The translations under genes and the position numbers were made by a program. This document shows, one piece after another, positions 11,108-21,704 of a stretch of 64,000 bases of DNA. Origin of the DNA: Hansfordia pulvinata (taxonomy: Eukaryota > Ascomycota > Sordariomycetes > Xylariales); assembly GCA_006538405.1 (NCBI GenBank), contig BJKQ01000005.1, forward strand, positions 2,728,001 through 2,792,000, in the 5' to 3' direction. The notes beneath the pieces were generated by a model, which had not been told where the DNA came from, did no database searches, and saw only the letters and a list, made by a program, of their open reading frames with translations. Each line of letters opens with the position of its first letter. Positions within the stretch are counted from its first letter, which is position 1.

Positions 11108-13913
11108 AAGCCTCAACGAACAGCCTCAACCACGGATGCCATGCACGGATGGTTCATGAGGTGTTCTGGCAATTGGTCTGCGGGTCAACTCTGGTGGCTC
11201 GGGAGGTCAGTTGCGCGCTCACTGCACTGCACAGCTCGCTTCCAGGAACTTGGACAGTCTTGCAGGTTTGGTGTTTCAACCGAGCTCGTCGCTTGACTCG
11301 AAGCCAAGGGGCGGATTTCACTTCTCATTTTGCAAGACGGGTTGCCGAAATGCACCCTCTTGATTCATAACCATTTTAGGGCAGCTCATCCAACTTGACT
11401 ATTGCCTGCGAGCGCATCTGCTACAGATACGGCATAACGGTCATTTTATGAAGAATAAAGGCTATTGCGCGCATGTGCGCCTGTCCCCAGTATTTACGTT
11501 TGCCATCTCCGTGACTTATTTCTCCATTATAGTCGTTCCACTGAGATGTCGACGCTTCTCAGCTTGCTGATAAAGAGGCGTGCATAGGATTGATAGTAGT
11601 ATGAGTGTTACGCGTATATATATTACGGTCACGCAACTGTCCTCATGAGCAGCCCCCGACATGGACCTGCTGCGTGTCCTGTTCCATGGCATCAGCTATG
11701 AAGATGTAAGAACGAACGCCGACGCAAGTGGTCGGGCATTGTGTGTTCTTGATGAGTCAGGTGGTCAATGGCGAGTGTTCAGAGGCCAAAGACAGTTGAA
11801 TGGAAAACAAAGAGCCCTCGCATCCAGGAACCAATCTAGTCTCTGACCCCAATGGGCCTTGTTCCAAACCCCATTGTCTCCCAGCTGGGTCCTATGCAAA
11901 CCTACATAAGTAGATACATGTAGGTTGATTACTTGACAGGCGAGAAGATGAAGCCCGCACTCCGTCTCTTTTCCGCACACACACGCACCACGCACTCACG
12001 CACGCACATCGCGAATGCGTCTTGGTGTGCCAAGCGGGGGGATCAAAGTACGGAAGAAACGGAGACGGAGAAAGGAAAAGAAAGAAACCATGTCGCTCGT
12101 CAGGGTCGTGCTGAGGTACCTGAGCGTGTTCGAGAAGGGCCGTCGGCTGTGCCGGCTCATCGGCGGGCCCGCTGCGCCGGAGACGCTGCTGGGCGACGAC
12201 GGCCGGGCAGTGGCGGTGGCTTGCGCTGGCGGCGAGCTGGAGTGGTGCTAGAGGTAAAGTGAAGGTGTGTCAGGTGGTGAGGGCGGCGCGAGAGCGGGTG
12301 TGTGACGGCCTGGTTGAGCTTCTGATGGACTTTGGGTCCGCTTGATACGAGCAGGTGAAGGAGCTCTCTTTTCTTGAGGCGAGTCTCGTTCGTGGTTATG
12401 ACGAGGACATTGGACTCTGAGATGACAGACTCCCGTTGCGTTGGAGTTCCCACGTCACAGTGCATTGGGTTGCTGAGAACAGTGCAATAAGTCGATGGGA
12501 AGGCAGGAGCCGCCATTTCGTCGTCAATGCTCGAGGCAGGTACTGCACGGCCTCGGGTGTCGATGGAACCTTCATGTACCCGAAGCTGCCGTACATGTAG
12601 GTCAGTAGGTACATGTAGGGTATTCGGTCTCAAGAGTTGAGGCAGTCAGGTACCTTGAGTACACGTGAGACCATCATCTGTTCCAGGTCACAGCTTCTCT
12701 CACTACAGGTCGTGAACATTTCGCCTCGCAATCTCGGACTCACGGGTTACACCACAGTCGATCGAACCGACCCAGTCATCTGACGTTGTCACCAATCTTA
12801 TTGCTCCTCACAACGCCTGTCAGGCTGTCGCACCATCTTCAGCACTCAAGCCTTCACAGAGATATAGCGTCATGGACCCGTCGTTGCGCGCCGAACACTG
12901 GGCCTCGTCGTAGCTCGGCTTGAGCCCACCACCCACAACCCTGGGCGTTGCGAGTCCCACACCGGTCGACGAGTTATCCATTGTTGTTAAGCCAATGTGG
13001 CCGTGCCGCCTGCAGACGGAACTCCCCGACAGAGGCACGAATGAGCCCTTTAGCCCGCGGACTCCGGCGCGATCCTTGAAGATACTCTTCCCGAGGCTGC
13101 GTGAGATGGCCAAGCTGCTGCCGATGGCGTGGGAGTGTCCCGACCCGATTGCGCAAAGGTACTTGCGGGAGTCGACCGACTTGGTCAACCAGAGATAGGG
13201 CTGACATGCGGGCCGAGGGGCACCAAGAAGATGAGTTTTTCGCTTGTCTTGTGTGGCTTGCTCTGGGTTTCCCCGGCCTTGTGCAGTCTACCTGTGCATT
13301 CTAGAATGATAATACGGTAAGATCATTGATACTCTCTGTTGGAGCGAACGTCTGGTATGCTGAATTATGTTCAATCTGTGAGCAGTGACCGCACGCAGCA
13401 TTGCCATGAGCTTCACAATGGCTGCGGGGGCGGCGACATGCGCATCTCAGCCTACTACTCCACCCCGCGACGAATAAACGCTTGTCAGGCCCAGTGAGGC
13501 GCCTATGTAACCTGTAGCCAACCAGAGCCAGTCGCCGAGGCTTGTTCACCTGGCTGCGCAGCCGCCCACGTCTGTCTGTAAGGCAGTCCCCCAGGCGCAC
13601 CCGGTGTGCATGGCTTCGCCCCCAGGGTCGCAGGAGATCCGACGTATCATAGCCAGGCTGTCTCGATGATCCCGCACGCGGACCCCGCAATGGAGACCGC
13701 ACACACCTGCAGCACGGCATCAGGTTATGCAGCCCGCAGCCTGCTTGTCAGGGGGGGTGGGGAGGCTGTGTTCGGCTTTGGGCTGGTGGGTGACCTGGCA
13801 GAGCTCCTCTCCCCTCCGTTCTTCTATTAAATCAGGCCGTTGCTTGAAGATTGGCTAACGCATTTTCTCTCATCACCTATCGGCCATATTCGCCTTGTCG
13901 CGGGCTCCCCACG
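11108..13913. other. intergenic, possible gene remnant at 12820-13260
   Basis: Mostly no gene. At 12820 to about 13260 the minus strand is open for some 145 codons with coding-like codon use but has no ATG at its head. The plus strand is open over part of the same stretch (12920-13198), so no choice can be made. TACATGTA-type words cluster at 12572-12623. Nothing else is recognisable. Confidence 0.45.
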
Positions 13914-16491
13914 ATGGCCTTGGAGTTGGCGGCCGCTGCGGCCGGAGTCGCCGGCCTGGCGGGGCTGAGCATTCAGCTCATGGACACCGCTCTTAAGATC
14001 CAACACACCTACAGCGAAGCCAAAGCCGCGCCCGAGGTCGTGTCCAGCCTGGTATTCGACCTCCAAACCACGTCCCTGTTGCTCGAAAGGCTCAGATTAC
14101 TGCACGAGAAGAGCGCTGGCGCCGACCCGCTACTCGACCGCTTCATAGTCGCATGCTTCTACCGCATTCCCAGGGTCAAGAAGCTACTTGATGTGCTTGA
14201 GGAAAAGTTCGAGCGCTACAGCAAGTTCAGGAGAAGGCTGTACGCCGTTCTGAGGGAGTCCGACATCGAGAGCCTCGGGGAAGACCTGCGCGAGCTGCAG
14301 CGGACAGTCAGGGACGCCTTGGCCCTTTTCACGCTGGACCAGCATGGGAGGCAGGAAGATGCCCTGCAAAGCCTAGTATCCGGCCAGGCCGAGATCATCA
14401 GCTTCGTGCAGAGTGCGGCAGTGACGATCACCACGACCAACCGACCGAGCCAGAGTGCCTCGTCCTCCGCTCGGGCGCGGGCGTCAGAGCGCCGATCCCC
14501 GCAGGGACCGACAATGCCGCCCGAGGACGAAGAGTCTGCGGACGAAGATATCAATAGACAACCGACAGACCTGCACGGAAACAGCCGGACCTCGACGTGG
14601 GAAGTCCAGCAACGCCGTCGGGAAAGGGTCAGGAAGCGCCCGCCATGGTTCCAAGCTCGGATCGCGCTGCCCACGTGGATGTGCCGGACCGTGTGGGATA
14701 TTGCCGTGCACAGGTCGAGTTGTGGGTGGGGTTTCAACCTGGCGACCTGGCGTGTCGTCTCCGCGAGCGCGGCCATCTTTGACGCATGCGAAGGCAGCGA
14801 CGTTGTGGCGGTGCAGAAGCTCCTTGACAGTGGTGAGGCGTCGATCTTGGACACGGATGAAGCTGGCTGGACTTTGTTAGAAGTGAGTGTTATACGCAAT
14901 ATCGAATCACGTTGCCAATGTCCTCAGGCTAACCTTCTGCAAGGTGGCAGCAATTTGGGGCGATGGGGCTGTGTTGCGGTTTCTGCTGGAGCAAGAATCT
15001 TGGCCAGACAAGACCGCAGTCGTCAAAAAGGCCATCAAGTCCATGGTCAATGCGGAGAGGTACCGCCTGAGTCCCAACACTCGATATCTACTGAGCCATC
15101 CTGTCTTCGATCTTGATGCGCCCGGGCGATGGATTTGTTTTCCTGAATCTCTCCAGCTGGGCATGCGAAATCGACAGTCGTGGCTCACGCCGGAAGAAAA
15201 ACTTGAGATGAGCTGGAACCTGCCTCACGAAGTGCATCAGCCCAGCTCCGAGTTCCTCTATTGGGTGGGCATGTCAGCCGAAGATCCCAAGCTCGCGTCT
15301 CTCAGGGACTCCCAGGGCCGGAACATACTTCACTACGCTGGCCGCCACCTGTCGCCTTCCATAGGTTCATACGATGGCATTGATGAGGGATGGCTGGCGA
15401 TTGGCCGAAACGCTATACGTCGCGGTGCCTCCCTCGCTGTGGACGATGCTTGCACTTTGACACCGCTGTATTACTTGTTACGACACGTCATCTTCGATGA
15501 CGTTATATCAGGAGCAGAAATCATGAATGCCCTGCGCCGGTGGCTTGACATGATGCAACAAGGCGGAGCGGACTTGTGCACGTACGGGCAATACGAAAAG
15601 ACGCGCTTCGACGCCCAGGAGTACATCTCAGCGACAGGCCGCAGGGAGGAGGATCTTGGCATCTTGAAATTCAAGATTCAGCTGGAGGTCGGACCAGGTA
15701 TCGAGGACTGGAGTCTTGGCGTCTATTGGGCCCAAGAGCACAAGATTTACGAACGCCGCGCGCCGCCCGGGAGCTTCCACGAGCCTTCAGCAGTACCGAC
15801 CAGAATCTGGTGGTCACCATGGCACGAAGAGGATTCCCAAGATCTCTGCGAGGTCAAAGCCCGGCGCATACCATTCACCGTCTACAAGTGCATCACCGAT
15901 CTGGATACAGACGACAGCCCGGAAAGCCCCTTTGACAAGTTGATCGATCAATGTCAAGATGACACAGGCGCCATCATGATGTTGGGCACGAATCGCGCCG
16001 ACTACGACGAGCCGCCCAGGAGGAGGTCATCCAGCCAGCCTCCATCTCTGCGCCACCGCGAGGCTGATTTTTATCGCACTCGACGAAGTAAAAACAGAAA
16101 GTGGCTCGGCACATGCCGTTTCTGCCCCGTTTGTCAACGATGGAAATCGTCGACCTACTACGTCTCACAGATAAGCAACCACAGCAGGTTTCACAACCTC
16201 GCCTCCAATATCGACAAGGCACCCTCCCGGCACATCAGGCGCTGCGCTAGATATTGGTCTTCCCCGCAACCACCGTTAATGCTCACTGGAAAGTGGGAAG
16301 GCTATGACTTTCTAGCGCAAGCTGTTAATTGCTGCCTGGTATCCCGAGTAGTATCCGAGCGCTGGACGCTTCAAGGTGGGCACACTGGCGAAAGCGGCTG
16401 TCCTGAAGGGTGTGGCAAGATCAAGTGGGACAAGTTGCGCATACCCAAGGGTCTAAAACCCTGGCAGTACGATAAGCTGTTCGAAGAGTGA
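13914..16491 (+). CDS. Helo-like/STAND-type N-terminal domain protein with ankyrin-like repeats
   Basis: Two exons, 13914-14882 and 14944-16491, joined across a 61-nt intron (GTGAGT, branch GCTAAC, acceptor AAG) in phase 0, give 838 residues. The first 160 residues (MALELAAAAAGVAGLAGLSI..., then Leu-rich helices) match the pattern of the fungal N-terminal domain found on STAND/NLR-like and heterokaryon-incompatibility-type proteins. A Ser/Arg-rich linker follows (about 180-245). Two ankyrin-like units sit near residues 285-345 and 455-510 (for example GRNILHYAGRH). The C-terminal part has a CRFCPVC cysteine cluster and a CPEGCG motif that might bind metal. No NACHT or NB-ARC P-loop is present. 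The family link rests on pattern only, and the role in self/non-self or stress signalling is inference. The AAG acceptor is unusual, but the alternatives change the frame. Confidence 0.72.
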
Positions 16492-16644
16492 CATTTCGCA
16501 TCCGCCAGCCATCACCAAGCATTTTTGTAATTTCATACCAAGCGAAGCGTGGAAAGTTATCTGTTGCACCAGAGGCCCTTTCAATGAAGTTGAATATCCG
16601 ATTTAAACCTAAGACTCCTCATGTGAGCATCCACCGCTGTGCTC

Positions 16645-17667
16645 TCACCCCAACTTCCTCTCCAGGAACGAGGCGACGGCGCCGGCCACCTCGGCGGGCA
16701 TCTCGACCTGGCCCCAGTGGGAGCAGTCGAAGGAGAGCTCCTCGAGGTCGGGCAGGCAGCCGGCCTGCTTGGCGGGCTCCATCATGGCGGGCAGGCAGAC
16801 GGGGTCCTGGCGGCAGCCGAAGTAGAGCACGGGGACGCGGGCCACCATGGCCGCCCTGTCGACCTCCAGGCCCTCGGCGTGGTGCACGTTGGCGGCGGAG
16901 GCGCGGTAGTAGCAGTTGGGCGCGGCGAAGCCGTCGCGGCGGAACCGCTCGGCGAAGCGGCGGCGCAGCGCGGCGCCGGCCTCGCCGCGCGCGCAGGGGC
17001 GCAGCGCATCGCCGGCCAGCTGCTCGTCGCTCCTGAGCCAGGCCTCGGTGGCGCCGCGCCGGCACATGACCTCGCGCAGGCGGTCGGGGCCGGAGGCGAA
17101 GAAGGCGTCGTGCAGGCGGCCGGCGTGCTGGTCGAGCAAGGGGGCGGCGGCGTCGGTGACGAGGAACTCCTGGTAGGACAGGGCCGGGTACCCCAGCATG
17201 GCCTCGGCCCTGGCGTTGAGGGCGGGCAGGTCGACGGGCTCGCCGCTGGGGAGCATGTAGGGGACGTTGAGCAGGACGAGGGCGGAGACGCGGGCCGGGT
17301 GGTACCAGTAGAGGCGGGTGGCGACGAGGGCGCCCCAGTCGTGGCCGAGGGAGACGGCGGCGGCGACGCCCTCGGCGTCGAGGATGTCGACCATGTCGCG
17401 GGCCAGGCCGCGCATGGCGTAGGCCGACGGGTCCAGGGGCTTCGAGGTGCCCGCGTAGCCCAGCATGTCCGGGACGATGAGGCGGTGCTTGTTGTTGCCC
17501 GGGGCCAGGTGGGAGACGACGCCGTCCCAGACGTGCGCCTCGTCGGGCCAGCCGTGCTGCAGCAGGATGGTCGGGGCGGCCGGGTCGACGGCGGCCGGGT
17601 CCGTGACGTAGTAGGTGTACGTGTAGCCGCGGGAGGTCTCGACCGTCTTGCGCTGCAGCTTGTCCAT
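16645..17667 (-). CDS. alpha/beta hydrolase, soluble epoxide hydrolase-like
   Basis: Uninterrupted frame of 340 residues with the full epoxide-hydrolase layout. The oxyanion-hole motif HGWPD is at residues 38-42. The nucleophile elbow is GHDWG, with Asp110 in place of Ser, as in haloalkane dehalogenases and epoxide hydrolases. The catalytic His317 lies in CSHWGQ close to the C-terminus. The cap region contains Tyr residues (residues about 140-260) that could polarise the epoxide. These enzymes open epoxides to diols by way of an ester intermediate; the substrate cannot be told. There is no signal peptide, so the enzyme is probably cytosolic. GC content and third-position GC are very high. The start is the first Met, preceded by a run of 14 G on the plus strand at 17686-17699. 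Confidence 0.88.
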   Translation of the reverse strand: MDKLQRKTVETSRGYTYTYYVTDPAAVDPAAPTILLQHGWPDEAHVWDGVVSHLAPGNNKHRLIVPDMLGYAGTSKPLDPSAYAMRGLARDMVDILDAEGVAAAVSLGHDWGALVATRLYWYHPARVSALVLLNVPYMLPSGEPVDLPALNARAEAMLGYPALSYQEFLVTDAAAPLLDQHAGRLHDAFFASGPDRLREVMCRRGATEAWLRSDEQLAGDALRPCARGEAGAALRRRFAERFRRDGFAAPNCYYRASAANVHHAEGLEVDRAAMVARVPVLYFGCRQDPVCLPAMMEPAKQAGCLPDLEELSFDCSHWGQVEMPAEVAGAVASFLERKLG

Positions 17668-19308
17668 GGTGGGTGGTGGGGTGAAGGGGGGGGGGGGGGT
17701 GGGGGGTTTGTTCTTTGTTGCTGGGCAAGGTAGTTGTGAATAGGGGGAGAAGGGGGAATGGAGGGCGGGGTTGAGTGGTGAGGTGAGGTGGGAGGTGGCT
17801 TCGCGTCTGCCCTATCTATATTTATCCTTGGACGGCGGGTTTGCGCTTGATCCGTACACCGGCTTGAATTCAAGCCGCCTGTCCGACTGCAGGAAAATAA
17901 GTGAGAAATCCAGACGGACGCGATGCTCAAGTAGAGACAGACAGACATACATACAGACAGAGTCGTGGCTGTGACAAGCTGCCGCACTACTGCCGAATCA
18001 GCCGGGACTGGCTGTCGCTAGTGACCCTGACATGGTTCTACGGCGCGCTGGAGAAGTCGGTCCCCTGAGGCGGCGGCCTAAGTGGACCGACGCAGGACTG
18101 GCGCCAGGGCGGCAGCGGCTGAGGTGGGGAGGAGGTTCTGTTGCTTCAGTGCGAGTCGGCATCGCGGGGGTGGAAGCTGTGTGTGGTGGCAGCCCGGAGG
18201 GCTTGACGTGATAGAGGGCGGAGGCAGGCAGCCCTACAGTGGTTGACGGTGGTTGAGAGCATCCCGGCCTCTCGGGCTCCAGCGGGGTCTCGGTCTTGTC
18301 CGAGCCGCAGACTTGTGTCTTCCCGCCCTCGGGCTTTACCAACTTCCCACCACCAACTGTCTCCCTCTCCAGCGTCTGCTATCAGTAGGTACATGTCATG
18401 TGCATACTTGCCTGTGTAGCCCACCGCTCTCGACCCTCTTCAACATCACACGCGCAGCAATTGATCAATTGCAACAGACTCATTGAGATAATCTCAGATC
18501 ATACGCACTTTCTATGTTTGTTCTTCATTGATTTGCTAATGCGCACTAAAAGACACCAATGCCCCTCCCCTCTTGAACACGGCAAAACGGCGAAACACAG
18601 AACTAGCAGAGGTTTGCTTCATGCCGTCTTACCATATATTGAAGACTGATATCTACTCCTGGCTTGGGTACGAGTGTAATTCCTGGCCGTGAGAGGCTAC
18701 CATTCGTTTACACAAGGCAGTGCTTGGCTGAAAGCTGGCGAGCAACGTGCTGTCGTTTGTGGAACCAAAGTTGAGCTGCCAAGGACGTGTGCCTGCCACC
18801 TGCTGCTACTTTGCCATGCCCATTCTGCGTTTGGTCCACAGCAGCCCTTTCTGATTGAGATCCCATACCACGCGCAATCGGATCCCAAATTTCTTCCTGT
18901 CCTTGACGTATCGCGTTTTGCCTGGCTTATGGCGGCAAAGCTACGCGCGGTGACCTGACTGCCGCAGGCGTCTCCGGTACACCTGTCTCGAAGACAGCCG
19001 AAGCATGCGCAGCCACATAGAACGAGGCTGATCCTGCGGCAAATGATAGGTACGCGCGGATTGAGTATCATCACAGAGTATGCTGGCAATTGGTTAGTAT
19101 GTATCGCGACATGCGCTGGCTTGGCTGGACTTACCGTAGCAGTTATGGGGTGAATGCCGACGTGTATTTTATTATCTGGCGACACGTCGGCAAACGCCAG
19201 TTCCTCAGCATTTTCTACCTCTATTGACGATCAGGATTCGGAATGGGGGACGGCCTATCTGCCCTTTTTTTATCTAGCGACAGCGAAACATCCAAGCTGC
19301 GCCTGCTC
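17668..19308. other. intergenic, no gene seen
   Basis: About 1.6 kb between the head of the epoxide hydrolase gene and the tail of the Y14 gene. It holds a 14-G run at 17686-17699 and AT-richer stretches at 18480-18650. Open frames here are short and overlapping. Confidence 0.6.
17817..17824 (-). promoter_or_regulatory. TATA-like element upstream of the epoxide hydrolase gene
   Basis: TAAATATA on the minus strand, about 150 bp upstream of the start at 17667. The position is typical for a fungal core promoter, but the match is only moderate. Confidence 0.3.
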
Positions 19309-19842
19309 TCAGGCCTCCATCTCGTCCTCCTTAGGGGCTGCGGCCTCGGGGCTGCGGCTCCGACTGCGTCCTCTGCCGCCGCGATGCGACTGGCGGCCGC
19401 CTCTGCTTCCCTTCCCGGGCGGTGGCCTCACAAACGCAAAGTCGACGCTGATCGTCTGGTCGAGTAGCTTGGTCTGGTTCGCCCCGTCGATGGCCGCGCG
19501 GGCTTCTTGCAGAGTCGGGTACTCAATGAGCGCGTATCCCTACAGAGAAGAGTGCAGGTGTCAGCTCCGGTCCATGGTGGAGTGTGCGTCGGCGTCACCC
19601 ACCTTGACGTAGCCGCTGCGGCGGTCGAGGTTGAGATGGAGGTTCTTGATCTCTCCGTAGTCGGCAAACTTGTCGTGGAGGGCCTCCTCGTCGGCCTCCT
19701 CGTGCACGTTGGTGGCCATGATGATCCAGCCCTCGATCGAGCGTACCGCGGTGGCCTTCGCCTGGGTCTGCATGTCGCCGACCTTGGCCTGGGTGGTCTG
19801 CGGGGAGCCGGGCTCGTCGACCTCCATCTCGGCGTCGGCCAT
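19309..19842 (-). CDS. RNA-binding protein Y14/RBM8A (exon junction complex)
   Basis: Exon 1 is 19603-19842 (80 codons) and exon 2 is 19309-19539, with a 63-nt intron (GTGGGT...CTGTAG) in phase 0; product 156 residues. One RRM spans about residues 37-117. It has the typical Y14 reading [36 protein letters not shown] and [14 protein letters not shown], with the intron falling exactly between GYVK and GYALIEY. A short Arg/Ser/Gly-rich tail follows. Y14 binds Mago to form the core that clamps the exon junction complex on spliced mRNA in the nucleus. The length is close to that of animal orthologs (about 170). The start Met is the only one upstream of the acidic N-terminus. The gene is divergent from the FAR1-like gene, with 531 bp between starts. 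Confidence 0.93.
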
Positions 19843-20373
19843 GGTGGCTATGGGGGGTTCTGGGTGGCTGTTGTGAGGGACTGTGGCTTGCAGGCTGCGT
19901 CGGGGCGAGAAAGACGCGGGGCGTAGCGTAGCGTAGCGGGGTATGATGTTTGTGTAGTGGCCGTCGTCGTCGTCGTCGTTGAGGTTGTCGAGATGGAAAT
20001 GCGCGAGAGAGGGAGCTCCCAAGGCGAGGGTGTGGCAGCGATTGACTGGAGTGCGAAAGGTACCGGGGTACATGGAGGGGCAACTCGACCGCGCTACAGC
20101 TAGGAGTACGAGTATGGATCTGTGGCAGGTGGGGGCTTTTGCTGCAGGGAGGGAGCTGCAACTGCCTCGCCAACACTAGCACCGCGCGCCTGCCCGCGCC
20201 ATTTCAATAACCTGTGTAGTCGCCGCCCAGAGTCAGTCTGTTGATACTTGCGCAGGCATCCACCGTCCATCCACAGCATCCCACCTTTTGTGCCCGCGCG
20301 CCAATCGCGCCCGACCAGCATCACCAGATTACCGTCGCGTTGACGCTCGGGCGTTGACACTCATCTCGTCTCC
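19843..20373. other. divergent promoter between Y14 and FAR1-like genes
   Basis: 531 bp shared by two outward-reading genes. It contains a GTCGTC repeat near 19964-19980 and a TACGAGTA word at about 20107. No gene is seen. Confidence 0.55.
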
Positions 20374-21314
20374 ATGGCGAGTCGGCAACCTAGAGGCAGT
20401 CCGCCTGTCGCCGGCAATGGCCCTGCCAGGTGAGTGATCGGCATGGGCGGGCAAAGCAGCACAACCTCCCAAGGCTGACGCGATTCGAATAGACCTGTAA
20501 GCGCCGTTCCGGTGCCGCGACCCGTTGGCACACCTTCGCAGACTGCCGCAGCGCTGCCGCTTCGCTGCCCGTCAGCGCCGTCCCAGTCCCGCCCGCCAGC
20601 ACTACTCCTTCACGACCCGCGGCGTCGGCCGTCGCATCGCAGCCTCCCGCCGCCGCTTCTGCGGAGCCCGCCGCCCCCGAGCCGTCGCCGACGACTGCCG
20701 CAACCCTTGCACCGCCTATCGACGCCCTCCCGCCGCCGCCTAGTGACGGGCCAGTGTACGATTCCATCGAGTCTCTCATGCAGAGCCTCAACGACTTCGG
20801 TCTTCAACACGGATACACCCTCATCCGCGGGCAGGGGTCCAATTACCACAATGGGAAGTGCTCGAGATGGATCATCTCCTGCGATCGGGGGCGCGGCCAG
20901 AAGTCCAAGTCCCAGGGTGTGCGCGCCATCAACTCGCGCAAGACAGGCTGTCCTTTCCAGGGCATTGCCAAAGCCCCCGCCAAAATGGGTCGCCGCTGGC
21001 AGTTCACTGTCACCAACCCAAATCATAACCACGGCCCCTCTGAGGGCTCCATCGCACACACCACCAGGAGGCGCTTAACCCCCGAGATACAGAGCGTAAT
21101 AGAGGTGCTGGCTCGCGAGGGCGTCGCCCCCAGAGTCACCCAGGAGGTCCTATCCAAGGCATTTCCCAAGCACCCGCTCATCATGAGAGATATCTACAAC
21201 GCCATACAACGCTATCGCCGCGACAGCAGAATGAACGAGGAGAATGTCAAGGCAGCCGAGGAAACATCTCCAGAAGGCGCCGGCACCCAAGTCCCGCCTC
21301 CGGCCAACAGCTGA
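20374..21314 (+). CDS. FAR1-like (MULE transposase-derived) zinc-binding DNA-binding protein
   Basis: A first exon 20374-20429 (starting MASRQPRGSPP) ends at GTGAGT. A CTGAC branch and TAG at 20492 mark the acceptor. The downstream part from about 20600 is unmistakably coding: after an Ala/Pro/Ser-rich linker it encodes a FAR1/WRKY-GCM1-type domain. That domain has Cys in KCSRWIISCDRGRG, a third Cys in TGCPFQG and a closing HNH in NPNHNHGPSEG, then a helical basic region to residue ~270. FAR1 domains descend from the DNA-binding part of Mutator-like transposases, but no transposase catalytic core follows, so this looks like a domesticated transcription factor. The exon-2 frame given by the acceptor does not match the domain frame unless one base is missing near 20556-20559; with it the product would be 292 residues. 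A longer intron ending at 20551 is the alternative. Confidence 0.75.
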
Positions 21315-21704
21315 TTCGAGACGTCATCGAAAAATTCAACTGATGCAACGCGATCAAGCTCAACGAGTTGCCGTTACCAGTCTATGATACTAGTCTGCAA
21401 AGACAGGCTCGCCCATACAGACAAAGGATGGATGAGACTCGAACTTTGTGCGCCCGGCTCACTTTGGCATGACGCGAACTTGGCCAAAACGACGTTGTGC
21501 CCCGGGCAAGCGCTTGTACGCAGGACGAAAAGCAGTCATGCCGACTTCTTGCAGTCCCGCGGAGGCAGTATTACGGCAGAGTCCTCACTTCACACTCCGA
21601 CCTGTTCACAAAGCGATCAACTGATCCGTGCTCTTGTGTGGCTATTGTAGGGCTCTGCGTGGCTATTCATTGATGTGGCTTGTGCCAGTCCTGCACTGCT
21701 ATAA
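21315..21704. other. convergent intergenic, no gene seen
   Basis: 390 bp between the converging FAR1-like and amidase genes, presumably two 3' UTRs. Nothing else is visible. Confidence 0.6.

Noticed and set aside
16639..17728. Long frames of 360-400 codons in other phases over the epoxide hydrolase gene
   Set aside because: Low-complexity Arg/Pro/Gly or Ser/Thr/Pro shadows of a very GC-rich real gene with intact catalytic motifs.
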